A stretch of DNA of 17,475 bases, from NCBI GenBank assembly GCA_035938875.1, contig DASZGL010000061.1, forward strand, positions 1-17,475. Direction: 5' to 3'. The stretch's first letter is position 1, and every line of letters begins with the position of its first letter. Below are positions 1 to 6,846 of this stretch, piece after piece. The position numbers and the translations under genes are program-made. This DNA comes from DASZGL01 sp035938875 (GTDB lineage Bacteria; Chloroflexota; Dormibacteria; Aeolococcales; Aeolococcaceae). The notes beneath the pieces were generated by a model that saw only the letters and a program-made list of their open reading frames with translations, was not told the origin of the DNA and did no database searches.

Positions 1-653
1 TGGTGCCGCTGGAGCGTGCCCTCGACAAGATCGGCTCGGCGGGACTGCCGCCCTTCTACACCGAGGTGCGTCTCGTCGACGATGATGGCGTCGACGTGCC
101 CACCGGTGAACGCGGCGAGGTCATCGTCCGCGGACCCAACGTCATGAAGGGCTACTGGAACCGGCCCGACGCCACCGCCGAGGTGCTTGTCAACGGCTGG
201 TTCCACACCGGGGACATCGGTGTCCGCGACGACGAGGGCTACTACTACATCGTCGACCGCAAGAAGGACATGATCATCAGCGGCGGCGAGAACATCTACC
301 CCGCGGAGATCGAGGAATGCCTCTACGCCCATCCCGACGTCGCCGAGGTGGCGGTGATCGGCGTCCCCGACGCCAAGTGGGGTGAGGTGGTTCGTGCCAT
401 CGTTGTCGTCAAGCAGGGCACCTCACCTGACGAGGCCTCGATCATCGACTTCACCCAGGGGCGTCTGGCACGGTACAAGCAGCCACGAAGCGTCGTCTTC
501 GCCGAGGTGCTGCCGCGCAATCCGGCGGGCAAGGTGTTGAAGTTCGAGCTTCGTGATCGGTTCGGCCAACCCGCAGCCGCACAACCGCAGCAGGCACCGG
601 CTGCAGCCGATGCTGCTTCCGCGGCAGACCCCGCCACCGCGAGGACACAGTGA
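1..653 (+). CDS. Acyl-CoA synthetase (AMP-forming), C-terminal part
   Basis: This is the 3' part of an ANL-superfamily acid:CoA ligase, which activates a carboxylic acid through an acyl-adenylate and transfers it to CoA. The frame is open from the left edge, so roughly the first 300 residues of a usual ~500-residue enzyme lie outside the window; the GTG at position 3 is probably internal. Visible motifs in order are GEVIVRGPNVMKGYW, the adenylate-binding GWFHTGD, the hinge DRKKDMIISGGENIYP, and the C-terminal PRNPAGKVLK, which supplies the catalytic lysine of the adenylation step. After the conserved end (around RDRFG) there is an Ala/Pro/Gln-rich tail of about 28 residues, typical of low-complexity extensions. 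The stop overlaps the next start (GTGATGG), suggesting co-translation with the small membrane protein. Chain length and true substrate cannot be read from this fragment; long-chain or medium-chain fatty acid is the family default. Confidence 0.93.
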   Translation, partial: VPLERALDKIGSAGLPPFYTEVRLVDDDGVDVPTGERGEVIVRGPNVMKGYWNRPDATAEVLVNGWFHTGDIGVRDDEGYYYIVDRKKDMIISGGENIYPAEIEECLYAHPDVAEVAVIGVPDAKWGEVVRAIVVVKQGTSPDEASIIDFTQGRLARYKQPRSVVFAEVLPRNPAGKVLKFELRDRFGQPAAAQPQQAPAAADAASAADPATARTQ

Positions 654-898
654 TGGAGGTGTCCAAGGCGATGCTCGCCGGCGGCTACCTCGTCGCCGTG
701 CCCCTGCTGTTTCGCTTCAACCGCATGGTGCGCAACCGCAACATGCCCATGCTCATCGCCCTGGAGATCGGCCAGGGGCTGATCGCCGTCGGCTGGGTCA
801 TCCGCGACAACAAGCGCGCCGCCATCATCAACGGCGCTGCGTTCATCGGCTACCCCATCTGGTACGCGTACAAGGGACGCACCGCGCAGTCCTCGTAA
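653..898 (+). CDS. Small hydrophobic membrane protein, unknown function
   Basis: An 81-residue protein (82 if the GTG at 650 is used) with no family I recognise. It has three hydrophobic stretches: around AMLAGGYLVAVPLLF, MLIALEIGQGLIAVGWVI and AAIINGAAFIGYPIWYAY. They are separated by basic loops (RFNRMVRNRN, RDNKRA), suggesting a two- or three-pass inner-membrane protein. The start overlaps the stop of the acyl-CoA synthetase gene (TGATG), so the two are probably one transcription unit and translationally coupled. The coupling is seen; a role near fatty-acid activation at the membrane is only inference. The gene stops 13 bp before the convergent lipoprotein gene, and no terminator stem is evident between them. 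Confidence 0.72.
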   Translation: MEVSKAMLAGGYLVAVPLLFRFNRMVRNRNMPMLIALEIGQGLIAVGWVIRDNKRAAIINGAAFIGYPIWYAYKGRTAQSS

Positions 899-911
899 CG
901 GCCGGCGACGA

Positions 912-1565
912 TCAGGCGGTTGGCGATGCCGCCATCAGCTGCTCCTGCACGGTGACCAGCGGGGTGAAGGCATCAAGCGTGGCCGTCGCGGCATCGCCAC
1001 CGCCGAACAGCTCGGTGATCACGCGACCGCGGCGCAGCAGCACGAAGAAGGCTTTGGGCGGCGGGCCGGTGTCCTGCGGCGCCAGGGTGACGAGTAGCCC
1101 CTTGAGCTGGTCGACGCCATTGAGTGGCAGCCCGCTGAGCTGTTCCAGCGTCTGCCCTGTGTCGGCGACCGATCGCCTGCTGACCTCGTCGGTGAAGAAC
1201 TGACCCGCTCCGGCGTCGGCCTTGAAGACGACCGACTCGGAGATGATCTGGGTGAACGGGCGCGTCGCGTTCTGCGGCGGCTGGAACGTCGAACGGAAGC
1301 CGCCGACCATCCCCTGGCTGTCGAATGTCTTCTGCAGCGTGAGATCGTTCTCCCTCGCCGCCAGCGCCGCCGAGTCCAGGGTGATGTTCTCGGTGCGCGT
1401 GTAGTCGCGCAGCTGGTCGGGCCGCAGCACGTAGATCTGCGGGCTCAGCTGGGTGCCGCCTTGCGGTACCGGTGTGATCGGCACCGGCGACGGCGGATTG
1501 TCATCGCTGCAGGCGCTGATGAGCAGCAGCAAGGGCATGAGGACGAGCACGACTGCAGGGCGCAT
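912..1565 (-). CDS. Putative lipoprotein, unknown function
   Basis: A 217-residue secreted protein. The N-terminus is a textbook lipoprotein signal: MR, a hydrophobic core VVLVLMPLLLL, then the lipobox ISAC with Cys19 as the lipidation site, followed by an acidic/proline-rich spacer (SDDNPPSPVPITPVP). The mature part has no motif I recognise; it is soluble-looking with mixed alpha/beta composition and a Gly/Ala-rich end. It lies 39 bp downstream of the membrane anti-sigma gene on the same strand, so sigma factor, anti-sigma and lipoprotein could be one operon. A lipoprotein partner acting as an envelope sensor or target of the sigma system is a reasonable inference but not shown by the sequence. 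Confidence 0.8.
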   Translation of the reverse strand: MRPAVVLVLMPLLLLISACSDDNPPSPVPITPVPQGGTQLSPQIYVLRPDQLRDYTRTENITLDSAALAARENDLTLQKTFDSQGMVGGFRSTFQPPQNATRPFTQIISESVVFKADAGAGQFFTDEVSRRSVADTGQTLEQLSGLPLNGVDQLKGLLVTLAPQDTGPPPKAFFVLLRRGRVITELFGGGDAATATLDAFTPLVTVQEQLMAASPTA

Positions 1566-1604
1566 TTCCGCCCCATAGCCTACCCCGGGCTGTGCGCCGG
1601 GCCG

Positions 1605-3740
1605 TCAGCTGAAGTCGATGACCAGCTTGATCGGGCTGCCGTAGAACAGCGGCTTGACGGTCAGCGGGTGGGCCAGCTTGAACTGATAGGTGACCGCGCC
1701 GGCGATCGGCGACGGCACCAGCTGCTGCACGCCGGTGACGAACTTCGCCGAGGGCAGCGATCCAACCCCGCCGGCGGGGACGACGCCGTTGAAGGCGACG
1801 AGCACCGTCGTCGGATCGCTGAAGCCGATGGTCACCTTGGGACTTGCCGTCGCGGCACCGCCGCTGGCGGCGAGGTCGAAGACCGCGCGCAGGTAGGTGG
1901 TGTGGTCGCCATAGCGGATGGACTGCACCTGCCATCCCGTGCCGCCGGAGCCGAGGACCTGGACGTTGGTCAGCTGCGGGCCCACGGCGGGCCGCGAGCT
2001 GGCCGGCGGGGCGCTGCCGGCGGGCGAGCTTGGCTGAGCCTGCGACGACTGCGACTGCGACGGCGACGAGCTCGAGGACTGCGACGGCGAGCTCACCGTG
2101 GGTCCGGACTGCTGCGCCGTGGTCGGCGACGTCGGCGCGGGTATCGGTGAGCTCGTCCTGGCACTGGCCAGGCCCACCGCGAAGAGCACCACGGCGGCGG
2201 CGCCGAAGATGGCGAGCAGACGGCGCCCCTCGCGAAGCTCCGACGGCGAAGCCTCGATCAGTGGCTGCGCCGGCGTCAGGGGCATGGCGGTGAGCGGGTT
2301 CTCGTCCCGCGGGCGCCAGCCATGGGGGAGGGCGTCGCCGAGTGGCAGCTGTGGCTCCGCCGCCGGTGGGGCCAGCGGTGGCGGGGCCGGCGGCGGCGGC
2401 GCCATGCTCGAGGGACGCGCCGGCGGGGGAAGCTGCTGGTGGAGCGCGGGCTCGCGGCGGCTTGCCTCGAGGGTGACGTGGCCGACATAGGTGCTGGGCG
2501 CGCTGGGGGCGGTCCACTCCTCGTCTTCGGTCATGGGCTCGGTCTCGACCTCGGCCATGGCCGAAGCGCTGCCAACCGGGACTGAGGGCCTCAGCGCCTC
2601 GCTGCGGCGCCGGGCGAGCTCAGCTCGGGAGTGGCCGAAGCGCATCGGCGCGCCGGCGCCGCTGACGATCTCGACGGAGTCGTCGGCGACCTCCTTGGCA
2701 GGGCGAGCAAGCGTCCGGCGCAGGGCGAAGTGATCCCGAATGCGCGCCAGCACGCCGGCGCGTGGCGCTGCCATCGGACCCGCCGGGACGTCCGCGTCGT
2801 CGACGGCGCTGGGCAGGTCGTCCTCCGCGGTCATCGCCGGAGCTGACGTGGGACTCATGGTCGGAGCCTCATTCTCGGACGTCCAAACGGCCACTGCGGG
2901 GCCTCCTGCTGGCGGGGATGGGACATGGGAGAGGTCGTCGGCGAGGGGGGTTGCCGGCGGCGAGGAGGCCACGAAGAGGTCGGCTGTCGCGGCCGCGGCG
3001 ACGGGCAGGGAGTGCTGCGCCTCGTCGAGCGGGTCGTCAGCGGGCAGGCGGGACTGCTCCGCGACCAGCGCCTCGGCCTCGGGCAGGACGGCCTGCTCGG
3101 CAACGGGCGCTTCTGGGGGGTCCGCGATGGCCTCGGGCACTGCCTCGACCGCCGGCTCTGGGACTGGCGGCGCGGTATGGAAGCTGAGCGAGAGGACGTC
3201 GAAGGGAAGTGCCTCGACGCCGCCCACGACGTCGACTGGCAACTGAGGGGAATGCGGCTGGGCGGCGGAGCCCTCGAGTTCTACCTCGCCCGGCTCGGAC
3301 GCCGTGATCTCCGCCGCGTGCTCGGCCACCTCGGAGTCGTCGGGGATCGAGTCCATCTCCTCGGCGCCGGGCAGCTCACGGGGGATCGGGCGGACCTGAG
3401 TGGGACGAGGGGCCGACCAGGGAAGCGCCGCGCCCGCCTCACCGCCTGCCATCCAGGGGGGCATGCCTGTCACCCGCGGGGCGATGGCAGCGCCAGCGCG
3501 GCGAGGCGGCAGCGGATCATCCGCGCCGAGCAGGCCGGTGACCTCCATGAGCGCGTGCGCGGAATGGTCGGGTACGTGCACGCGCGCGAGCGCTCCGATG
3601 CGCTCGACCTCCTCACGCAGGTGGCCGAGACCGCCACGGCAGCGTTGGCAGGCGACGAGGTGGGCCTCGAGCTCCCCCCGTTTGCGCGCCTCCAGCTCGT
3701 CGTCCAGGTAGCAGCTCAGGACGAGGAGGCTGCACTTCAC
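1605..3740 (-). CDS. Large membrane anti-sigma factor with zinc finger and AMIN-like domain
   Basis: A 711-residue protein likely to hold the adjacent ECF sigma factor inactive at the membrane. I chose the GTG at 3740 because it overlaps the sigma stop by 4 bp (GTGA) and places the zinc-binding anti-sigma signature at the N-terminus: Cys3, then His27-x3-Cys31-x2-Cys34 (HLVACQRC). Residues ~75-505 are a long acidic, Pro/Ala-rich low-complexity cytoplasmic region. One transmembrane helix follows at about 508-527 (LLAIFGAAAVVLFAVGLASA). Outside the membrane is a Ser/Gln/Pro-rich linker (~528-590), then a ~120-residue C-terminal domain resembling AMIN-like domains (TYLRAVFDL, KVTIGFSDPTTVLVAFNGV, IKLVIDFS). 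The AMIN assignment is by pattern only. AMIN domains in other proteins bind cell-wall material, so envelope sensing is a sensible inference. The long cytoplasmic spacer is unusual, since most such anti-sigmas have 200-300 residues. The frame stays open far upstream, but that part is antisense-like Arg-rich sequence and was excluded. Confidence 0.85.
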   Translation of the reverse strand: MKCSLLVLSCYLDDELEARKRGELEAHLVACQRCRGGLGHLREEVERIGALARVHVPDHSAHALMEVTGLLGADDPLPPRRAGAAIAPRVTGMPPWMAGGEAGAALPWSAPRPTQVRPIPRELPGAEEMDSIPDDSEVAEHAAEITASEPGEVELEGSAAQPHSPQLPVDVVGGVEALPFDVLSLSFHTAPPVPEPAVEAVPEAIADPPEAPVAEQAVLPEAEALVAEQSRLPADDPLDEAQHSLPVAAAATADLFVASSPPATPLADDLSHVPSPPAGGPAVAVWTSENEAPTMSPTSAPAMTAEDDLPSAVDDADVPAGPMAAPRAGVLARIRDHFALRRTLARPAKEVADDSVEIVSGAGAPMRFGHSRAELARRRSEALRPSVPVGSASAMAEVETEPMTEDEEWTAPSAPSTYVGHVTLEASRREPALHQQLPPPARPSSMAPPPPAPPPLAPPAAEPQLPLGDALPHGWRPRDENPLTAMPLTPAQPLIEASPSELREGRRLLAIFGAAAVVLFAVGLASARTSSPIPAPTSPTTAQQSGPTVSSPSQSSSSSPSQSQSSQAQPSSPAGSAPPASSRPAVGPQLTNVQVLGSGGTGWQVQSIRYGDHTTYLRAVFDLAASGGAATASPKVTIGFSDPTTVLVAFNGVVPAGGVGSLPSAKFVTGVQQLVPSPIAGAVTYQFKLAHPLTVKPLFYGSPIKLVIDFS

Positions 3741-4258
3741 AACGCGATCTCGCGATAGATGCTGCCGAACTCGCGCCGGGCTCCGGCGAGCAGGCGAGAG
3801 GCGGCCTCGGGGGAGCACTCGAGCGCCCGGCCCACCTCCTTGTAGGAGAGCCTGGCCATGTCGTGGAGGAGGACGGCGGCACGGCGCTCGAATGCGACCG
3901 TGGCCAGGGCGCGCTTCACCGTGTTCATCCGCGCCGCGGCATCGGCCTCGACCTCGGGGTGAAACGACTGCTTCGAGCGCTTGAAGAATCGAGCCGGTCC
4001 GGTGGGCCTCGGGGGAAATCGCTGCTCGTGACGGCACGCTCGGGTCACCGCGCGGAAGAGGCTGACCCTTCCGTCGACACGGATGCGCGCCGGTGGGTAG
4101 CGGCCGGCATGGTGAATCCCGGCGGCGACGTACTCCAGACCCGCGTCGGCGTCGCCGACAAGGTGCGTGGCATACGTAGCCAGCTCGTCGAGATTCTCGC
4201 GGACGAGAACCGCGAGCTCGCTCGCGTCGGTAAGGACGTGTGGTGCGACGTTGAGCAT
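3737..4258 (-). CDS. ECF-like RNA polymerase sigma factor
   Basis: A 173-residue sigma-70 family protein. Residues ~14-80 follow the layout of region 2, with a helical LVRENLDELATYATHLVGDADAG segment (shown here in part) and then FRAVTRACRHEQRF in place of the usual FRAWLFRIARN. Residues ~111-170 match region 4: ERRAAVLLHDMARLSYKEVG followed by the recognition helix region CSPEAASRLLAGARREF. Region 2 is quite divergent, with no intact DAEDxxQE, so this is a diverged ECF member. The ATG at 4258 is preferred over the GTG at 4279 because the promoter at 4294-4322 would leave almost no leader for the GTG. Its stop overlaps the anti-sigma start, the standard arrangement for a sigma and its cognate inhibitor. 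The target promoters are unknown. Confidence 0.85.
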   Translation of the reverse strand: MLNVAPHVLTDASELAVLVRENLDELATYATHLVGDADAGLEYVAAGIHHAGRYPPARIRVDGRVSLFRAVTRACRHEQRFPPRPTGPARFFKRSKQSFHPEVEADAAARMNTVKRALATVAFERRAAVLLHDMARLSYKEVGRALECSPEAASRLLAGARREFGSIYREIAL

Positions 4259-4293
4259 GACGTTTGCGTGCGTGTGCACGCGAGCTGCGACGA

Positions 4294-4322
4294 ATCATAC
4301 AGACGTGTGGTGTTTCGGTCAA
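4294..4322 (-). promoter_or_regulatory. Sigma-70 type promoter of the sigma/anti-sigma operon
   Basis: Reading the minus strand, TTGACC (4322-4317), a 17-bp spacer and TATGAT (4299-4294) form a near-consensus housekeeping promoter. Transcription would start near 4287, giving a leader of about 29 nt to the ATG at 4258. An inverted repeat GGTGTT-N6-AACACC at 4309-4326 covers the -35 box and may be an operator. Confidence 0.75.
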
Positions 4323-4351
4323 CACCGTGAGGAATACCCGTCGCTGACGGC

Positions 4352-5086
4352 TCAGTGGATGGCGGCCACTCGCAGCAATGCTCCGCCGCGCACCGCCGAC
4401 GGCGCTTGCAACCCGCACGCAGCCCATGCTGTCGCCGGCATGCCGATGTCGGCGACCATCACCTCGCCCGCGTGCTCGCGCGCGCGTTTCGACCATAGTC
4501 CGCGCTTCATCGCCGTCAGCGTGCAGGTCACCGTGGCCTCGACGCAGGGATCATGGGCCTCCCCGCTCCCCGCATCGAGGCCGCTGGGCACGTCGATGCT
4601 CAGCACCTGGTTGCCGGCCAGCGCCCTGATGGCGCCGGCGTCGGGCTCCCGCGGCGGCGACGTCAGACCGGTGCCGAGCAGCGCGTCGAGGACGAGGTCG
4701 GCGCCGTCGATGGCCGCTGTCAGGGCCTCCGGCTGGGGCGAAAACGAGGCATCGACACCCGCGCCCAGTGCGGCGTGCAGCTGGTGCGCCGCCAGATCGC
4801 GAAGCTGGCCTTCGCCGGCGATGACCACGGCGCGTACCCGGCAACCCCAGGCGGCCAGGTGACGCGCCGCGACCAACCCATCTCCACCGTTGTTGCCACG
4901 ACCGGCAACAACTCCGACTCGCGCTGGCCGCTGATCGAGCATGTGCCAGGCGCACCTCGCCACCTGCCAGCCGGCAACCTCCATCAACTGGATGACGTCG
5001 ACGCCGGCGGCGGTCGCCGCGGCGTCGAGTGCGGCGACCTGCGCGGAGTCGAGCGCGCCGTACTTGCGCTGCGCGGAGTCGCTCAT
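4352..5086 (-). CDS. nnrE: NAD(P)H-hydrate epimerase
   Basis: A 244-residue YjeF N-terminal domain enzyme that interconverts the R and S forms of NAD(P)H hydrate, so that a dehydratase can repair these damaged cofactors in the cytoplasm. The family signature AGRGNNGGDGLVAARHL is at about 61-77, followed by LVLDALLGTGL and SIDVPSGLDAGSG, which form the nucleotide/metal-binding pocket. The ATG at 5086 is supported by a strong purine-rich ribosome-binding site (AGGTGGAGGG) and overlaps the stop of the SAM hydrolase gene as ATGA. This is the epimerase domain alone: the C-terminal ADP-dependent dehydratase (NnrD) fused to it in many bacteria is absent, so that activity must be encoded elsewhere. 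Confidence 0.95.
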   Translation of the reverse strand: MSDSAQRKYGALDSAQVAALDAAATAAGVDVIQLMEVAGWQVARCAWHMLDQRPARVGVVAGRGNNGGDGLVAARHLAAWGCRVRAVVIAGEGQLRDLAAHQLHAALGAGVDASFSPQPEALTAAIDGADLVLDALLGTGLTSPPREPDAGAIRALAGNQVLSIDVPSGLDAGSGEAHDPCVEATVTCTLTAMKRGLWSKRAREHAGEVMVADIGMPATAWAACGLQAPSAVRGGALLRVAAIH

Positions 5087-5856
5087 CCCTCCACCTCGAC
5101 GCGCACCACCTGGCCGCGACGCGGACCACCCAGGCTCGCCGCTGGACGCCCGTCGGCGGCGACCTCCAGGTGACCGGCGCTGCCCAGGACCGCGGCGAGA
5201 CCGGTGCCGATCTCCGCGTAGGTGCGCGCCACCCCTTGCACGCAACCATGCTCCCACGACGCGGCGACGACGCGCCGGCCGTCCAGGTCGACGTCGCGCA
5301 CCGAGGTGATGGCGTTGCCGAAGTGGTCGACCGCGATCACCCGACCGGCTACGCCACCGGGCTCGACGACGGCAAACGCGGCGTCGAGCGTCACCGGCTG
5401 CGCGGTCGGCGCGCCGCACTCCTCGAGCCGGGCACCTGCGGCGAGCCGGGCCGCGACCGGAGCGAAGACGTCGCGACCGTGGAATGTCGACGATGCATCC
5501 TCAGGGACGTCGACGGTAACGCAGCGACGGGACTGCGCAGGTGCCTCGTTCCACAGGTAGGCGACCAGGCCGTTGTCCGGGGCGACGCAGAACACGCCGC
5601 CGGCATCGATTGCGATGGCCCGCCGTGGCGTCCCCACACCCGGGTCGACAACAGCACAGATCACCGTGCCCGGCGCGAACGCACGGCCGACTGACTTGAC
5701 CGAATAGGCGCCGGCAAGGAGATCGCCTCGGGGAACGCCGTGCGTGCCGGCGACGCAGCGCAGCGACGGGTCGACGCGCCAGATGGCGCCGATCAGCGCA
5801 GCGGCGTAGGCGTCGTCCACGCCGTAGTCGGTGACCAGGACGACCGCTGCGCTCAT
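5083..5856 (-). CDS. S-adenosyl-L-methionine hydrolase (adenosine-forming), DUF62 family
   Basis: A 257-residue member of the SAM hydroxide adenosyltransferase (DUF62) family, which splits S-adenosylmethionine with water into adenosine and methionine. The conserved start LVTDYGVDDAYAAALIGAI is present. Asp71 and Arg78 in DPGVGTPRR, and His126 in TFHGRDVFAP, match the spacing of the Asp-Arg-His triad described for the archaeal enzyme. APDNGLVAYLW and AVDHFGNAITSV are further family motifs. Related halogenases carry a chloride site in an extra loop, which I do not see, so hydrolase is preferred. The ATG at 5856 fits the family N-terminus. The stop is shared with the nnrE start, so the two are co-expressed. 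The gene diverges from the 5897 gene across a 40-bp spacer containing a palindromic site. Confidence 0.93.
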   Translation of the reverse strand: MSAAVVLVTDYGVDDAYAAALIGAIWRVDPSLRCVAGTHGVPRGDLLAGAYSVKSVGRAFAPGTVICAVVDPGVGTPRRAIAIDAGGVFCVAPDNGLVAYLWNEAPAQSRRCVTVDVPEDASSTFHGRDVFAPVAARLAAGARLEECGAPTAQPVTLDAAFAVVEPGGVAGRVIAVDHFGNAITSVRDVDLDGRRVVAASWEHGCVQGVARTYAEIGTGLAAVLGSAGHLEVAADGRPAASLGGPRRGQVVRVEVEG

Positions 5857-5864
5857 GTGGGTGC

Positions 5865-5888
5865 ACGGTACGGTGGAGGACGTACCGT
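5865..5888. promoter_or_regulatory. Perfect inverted repeat in a divergent promoter region (candidate operator)
   Basis: ACGGTACG (5865-5872), an 8-bp spacer, and CGTACCGT (5881-5888) form a perfect 8+8+8 inverted repeat. It sits exactly between the divergent starts at 5856 (-) and 5897 (+), which suggests a repressor or activator site governing both units. No regulator gene is adjacent. Confidence 0.5.
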
Positions 5889-5896
5889 ACGCAGCC

Positions 5897-6286
5897 ATGA
5901 GCAGCGCGCCGTCCGTCGTCGACGACCCGGCGACGGCCACGCCGAGGGGAGGGCCGCGTCCGTGGTGGGCGCTGCCCGTCGTCGTCCTGGCGATCGTCGC
6001 CGTCGCCATCGCCACGTACGTCGGTGTCCGCGGCCTCTTCGGCGATCCGATACGCTCGATCGCCGCGGACGGAACCGCCACGATCGAGGGAACGTTCGAG
6101 CCCTACGACTGCACCGGCTGCCCGGTGCAGGGATACGTCCAGGCGGGCGGGCGCAGCGTCTTCGTCATCCTCCGCGGCGGCTGTCCGGTGCCGGCTCGAG
6201 GCAGCAGCATCGCTGTGCACGCGCGTCTCGATGCGTCGCAGGGCAAGCAGACCTATCGTTCCATCGACTGCCCCGTCCCCGCGTGA
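5897..6286 (+). CDS. Membrane-anchored Cys-containing protein, unknown function
   Basis: A 129-residue protein I do not recognise. It has a short Pro/Thr-rich cytoplasmic N-terminus, one transmembrane helix at about 24-44 (WWALPVVVLAIVAVAIATYV), and a ~80-residue external domain. That domain is beta-rich in appearance (TATIEGTFEPYDC, SVFVILRGGC, SIAVHARLDA) and carries four cysteines at 72, 75, 96 and 125, including a CTGC pair. The size and strand pattern recall small OB-fold domains, but this is a guess. The ATG at 5897 is preferred to in-frame starts further upstream, which would overlap the divergent hydrolase gene and the palindrome. The stop overlaps the acetyltransferase start (GTGA), so the two are co-translated. 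Confidence 0.75.
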   Translation: MSSAPSVVDDPATATPRGGPRPWWALPVVVLAIVAVAIATYVGVRGLFGDPIRSIAADGTATIEGTFEPYDCTGCPVQGYVQAGGRSVFVILRGGCPVPARGSSIAVHARLDASQGKQTYRSIDCPVPA

Positions 6287-6783
6287 GCGAGACCGTCGAA
6301 GTTTCCACGGCGCGCCCGGAGGAGCACGCGACACTCGGTGACATCGTCGTCGCCGCCTATCGCAGCGTCGGCACCACCATGGACGACGAGTACGCGGCGC
6401 ACGTCGCCGACGTCGCCGGCCGCGCCGAGGCTCCCGGCGTGGTCGTGCTCGCCGCGCGAGTAAACGGTCGCCCCGTCGGCTGCGCCACGGTGGTACTCGA
6501 GGGCGGGGAGTACGCCGAGGGCGATTTCGGCGCGGATTTCGCCGTGCTGCGCATGTTCGGCGTCGACACGCGGTGGCGCGGACGCGGCGCCGGCCGTGCG
6601 CTGGTGACCGCGGCCATCGAGTTGGCGCGCAGTCGTGGCCGCACCGGGATGGCGCTGTACTCGCAGCCGGTCATGCGCGCCGCCCACCGGCTCTACGAGT
6701 CCGTGGGCTTCGTGCGCGTGCCCGAGCACGACTGGCAGGTGGCGTCCGAGCTGATCCTGCTCGCCTACGCGCTGCGCTTCTGA
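6283..6783 (+). CDS. GNAT-family N-acetyltransferase
   Basis: A 166-residue GCN5-related acetyltransferase, which transfers acetyl from acetyl-CoA to an amino group. The acetyl-CoA pyrophosphate loop is visible as RWRGRGAGRALV (motif A, Arg99-Gly104), preceded by the beta4 strand AVLRMFGVD. It is followed by the C-terminal signature MRAAHRLYESVGFVRV, typical of the family. The GTG start at 6283 overlaps the previous stop by 4 bp. Substrate cannot be predicted. A stem-loop 10 bp after the stop ends the unit. Confidence 0.92.
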   Translation: MSETVEVSTARPEEHATLGDIVVAAYRSVGTTMDDEYAAHVADVAGRAEAPGVVVLAARVNGRPVGCATVVLEGGEYAEGDFGADFAVLRMFGVDTRWRGRGAGRALVTAAIELARSRGRTGMALYSQPVMRAAHRLYESVGFVRVPEHDWQVASELILLAYALRF

Positions 6784-6792
6784 CCAAAAGGA

Positions 6793-6826
6793 AAAGGCGG
6801 CCCGGCTGCGACGCCGGACCGCCTTT
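6793..6826. terminator. Stem-loop terminator between convergent genes
   Basis: AAAGGCGG (6793-6800) pairs with CCGCCTTT (6819-6826), and CCGGC with GCCGG inside it, around a 6-nt loop with a single mismatch. On the minus strand the stem runs into CCTTTTCCTTTT, making a good Rho-independent terminator for groEL. On the plus strand only three T residues follow, so it is weaker for the acetyltransferase. Confidence 0.8.
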
Positions 6827-6846
6827 CGACTCTCGTTTGGGTTGGT

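Noticed and set aside
1461..3758. Several plus-strand open frames opposite the anti-sigma gene
   Set aside because: They are Arg/Gly/Ala-rich mirror products of the Pro/Ala/Ser-rich anti-sigma coding strand, with no domain or ribosome-binding support.
3741..4496. N-terminal extension of the anti-sigma frame through the sigma gene
   Set aside because: The extension is Arg-rich, out of frame with the clear sigma factor on the same strand, and the GTG at 3740 gives the expected zinc-finger N-terminus.
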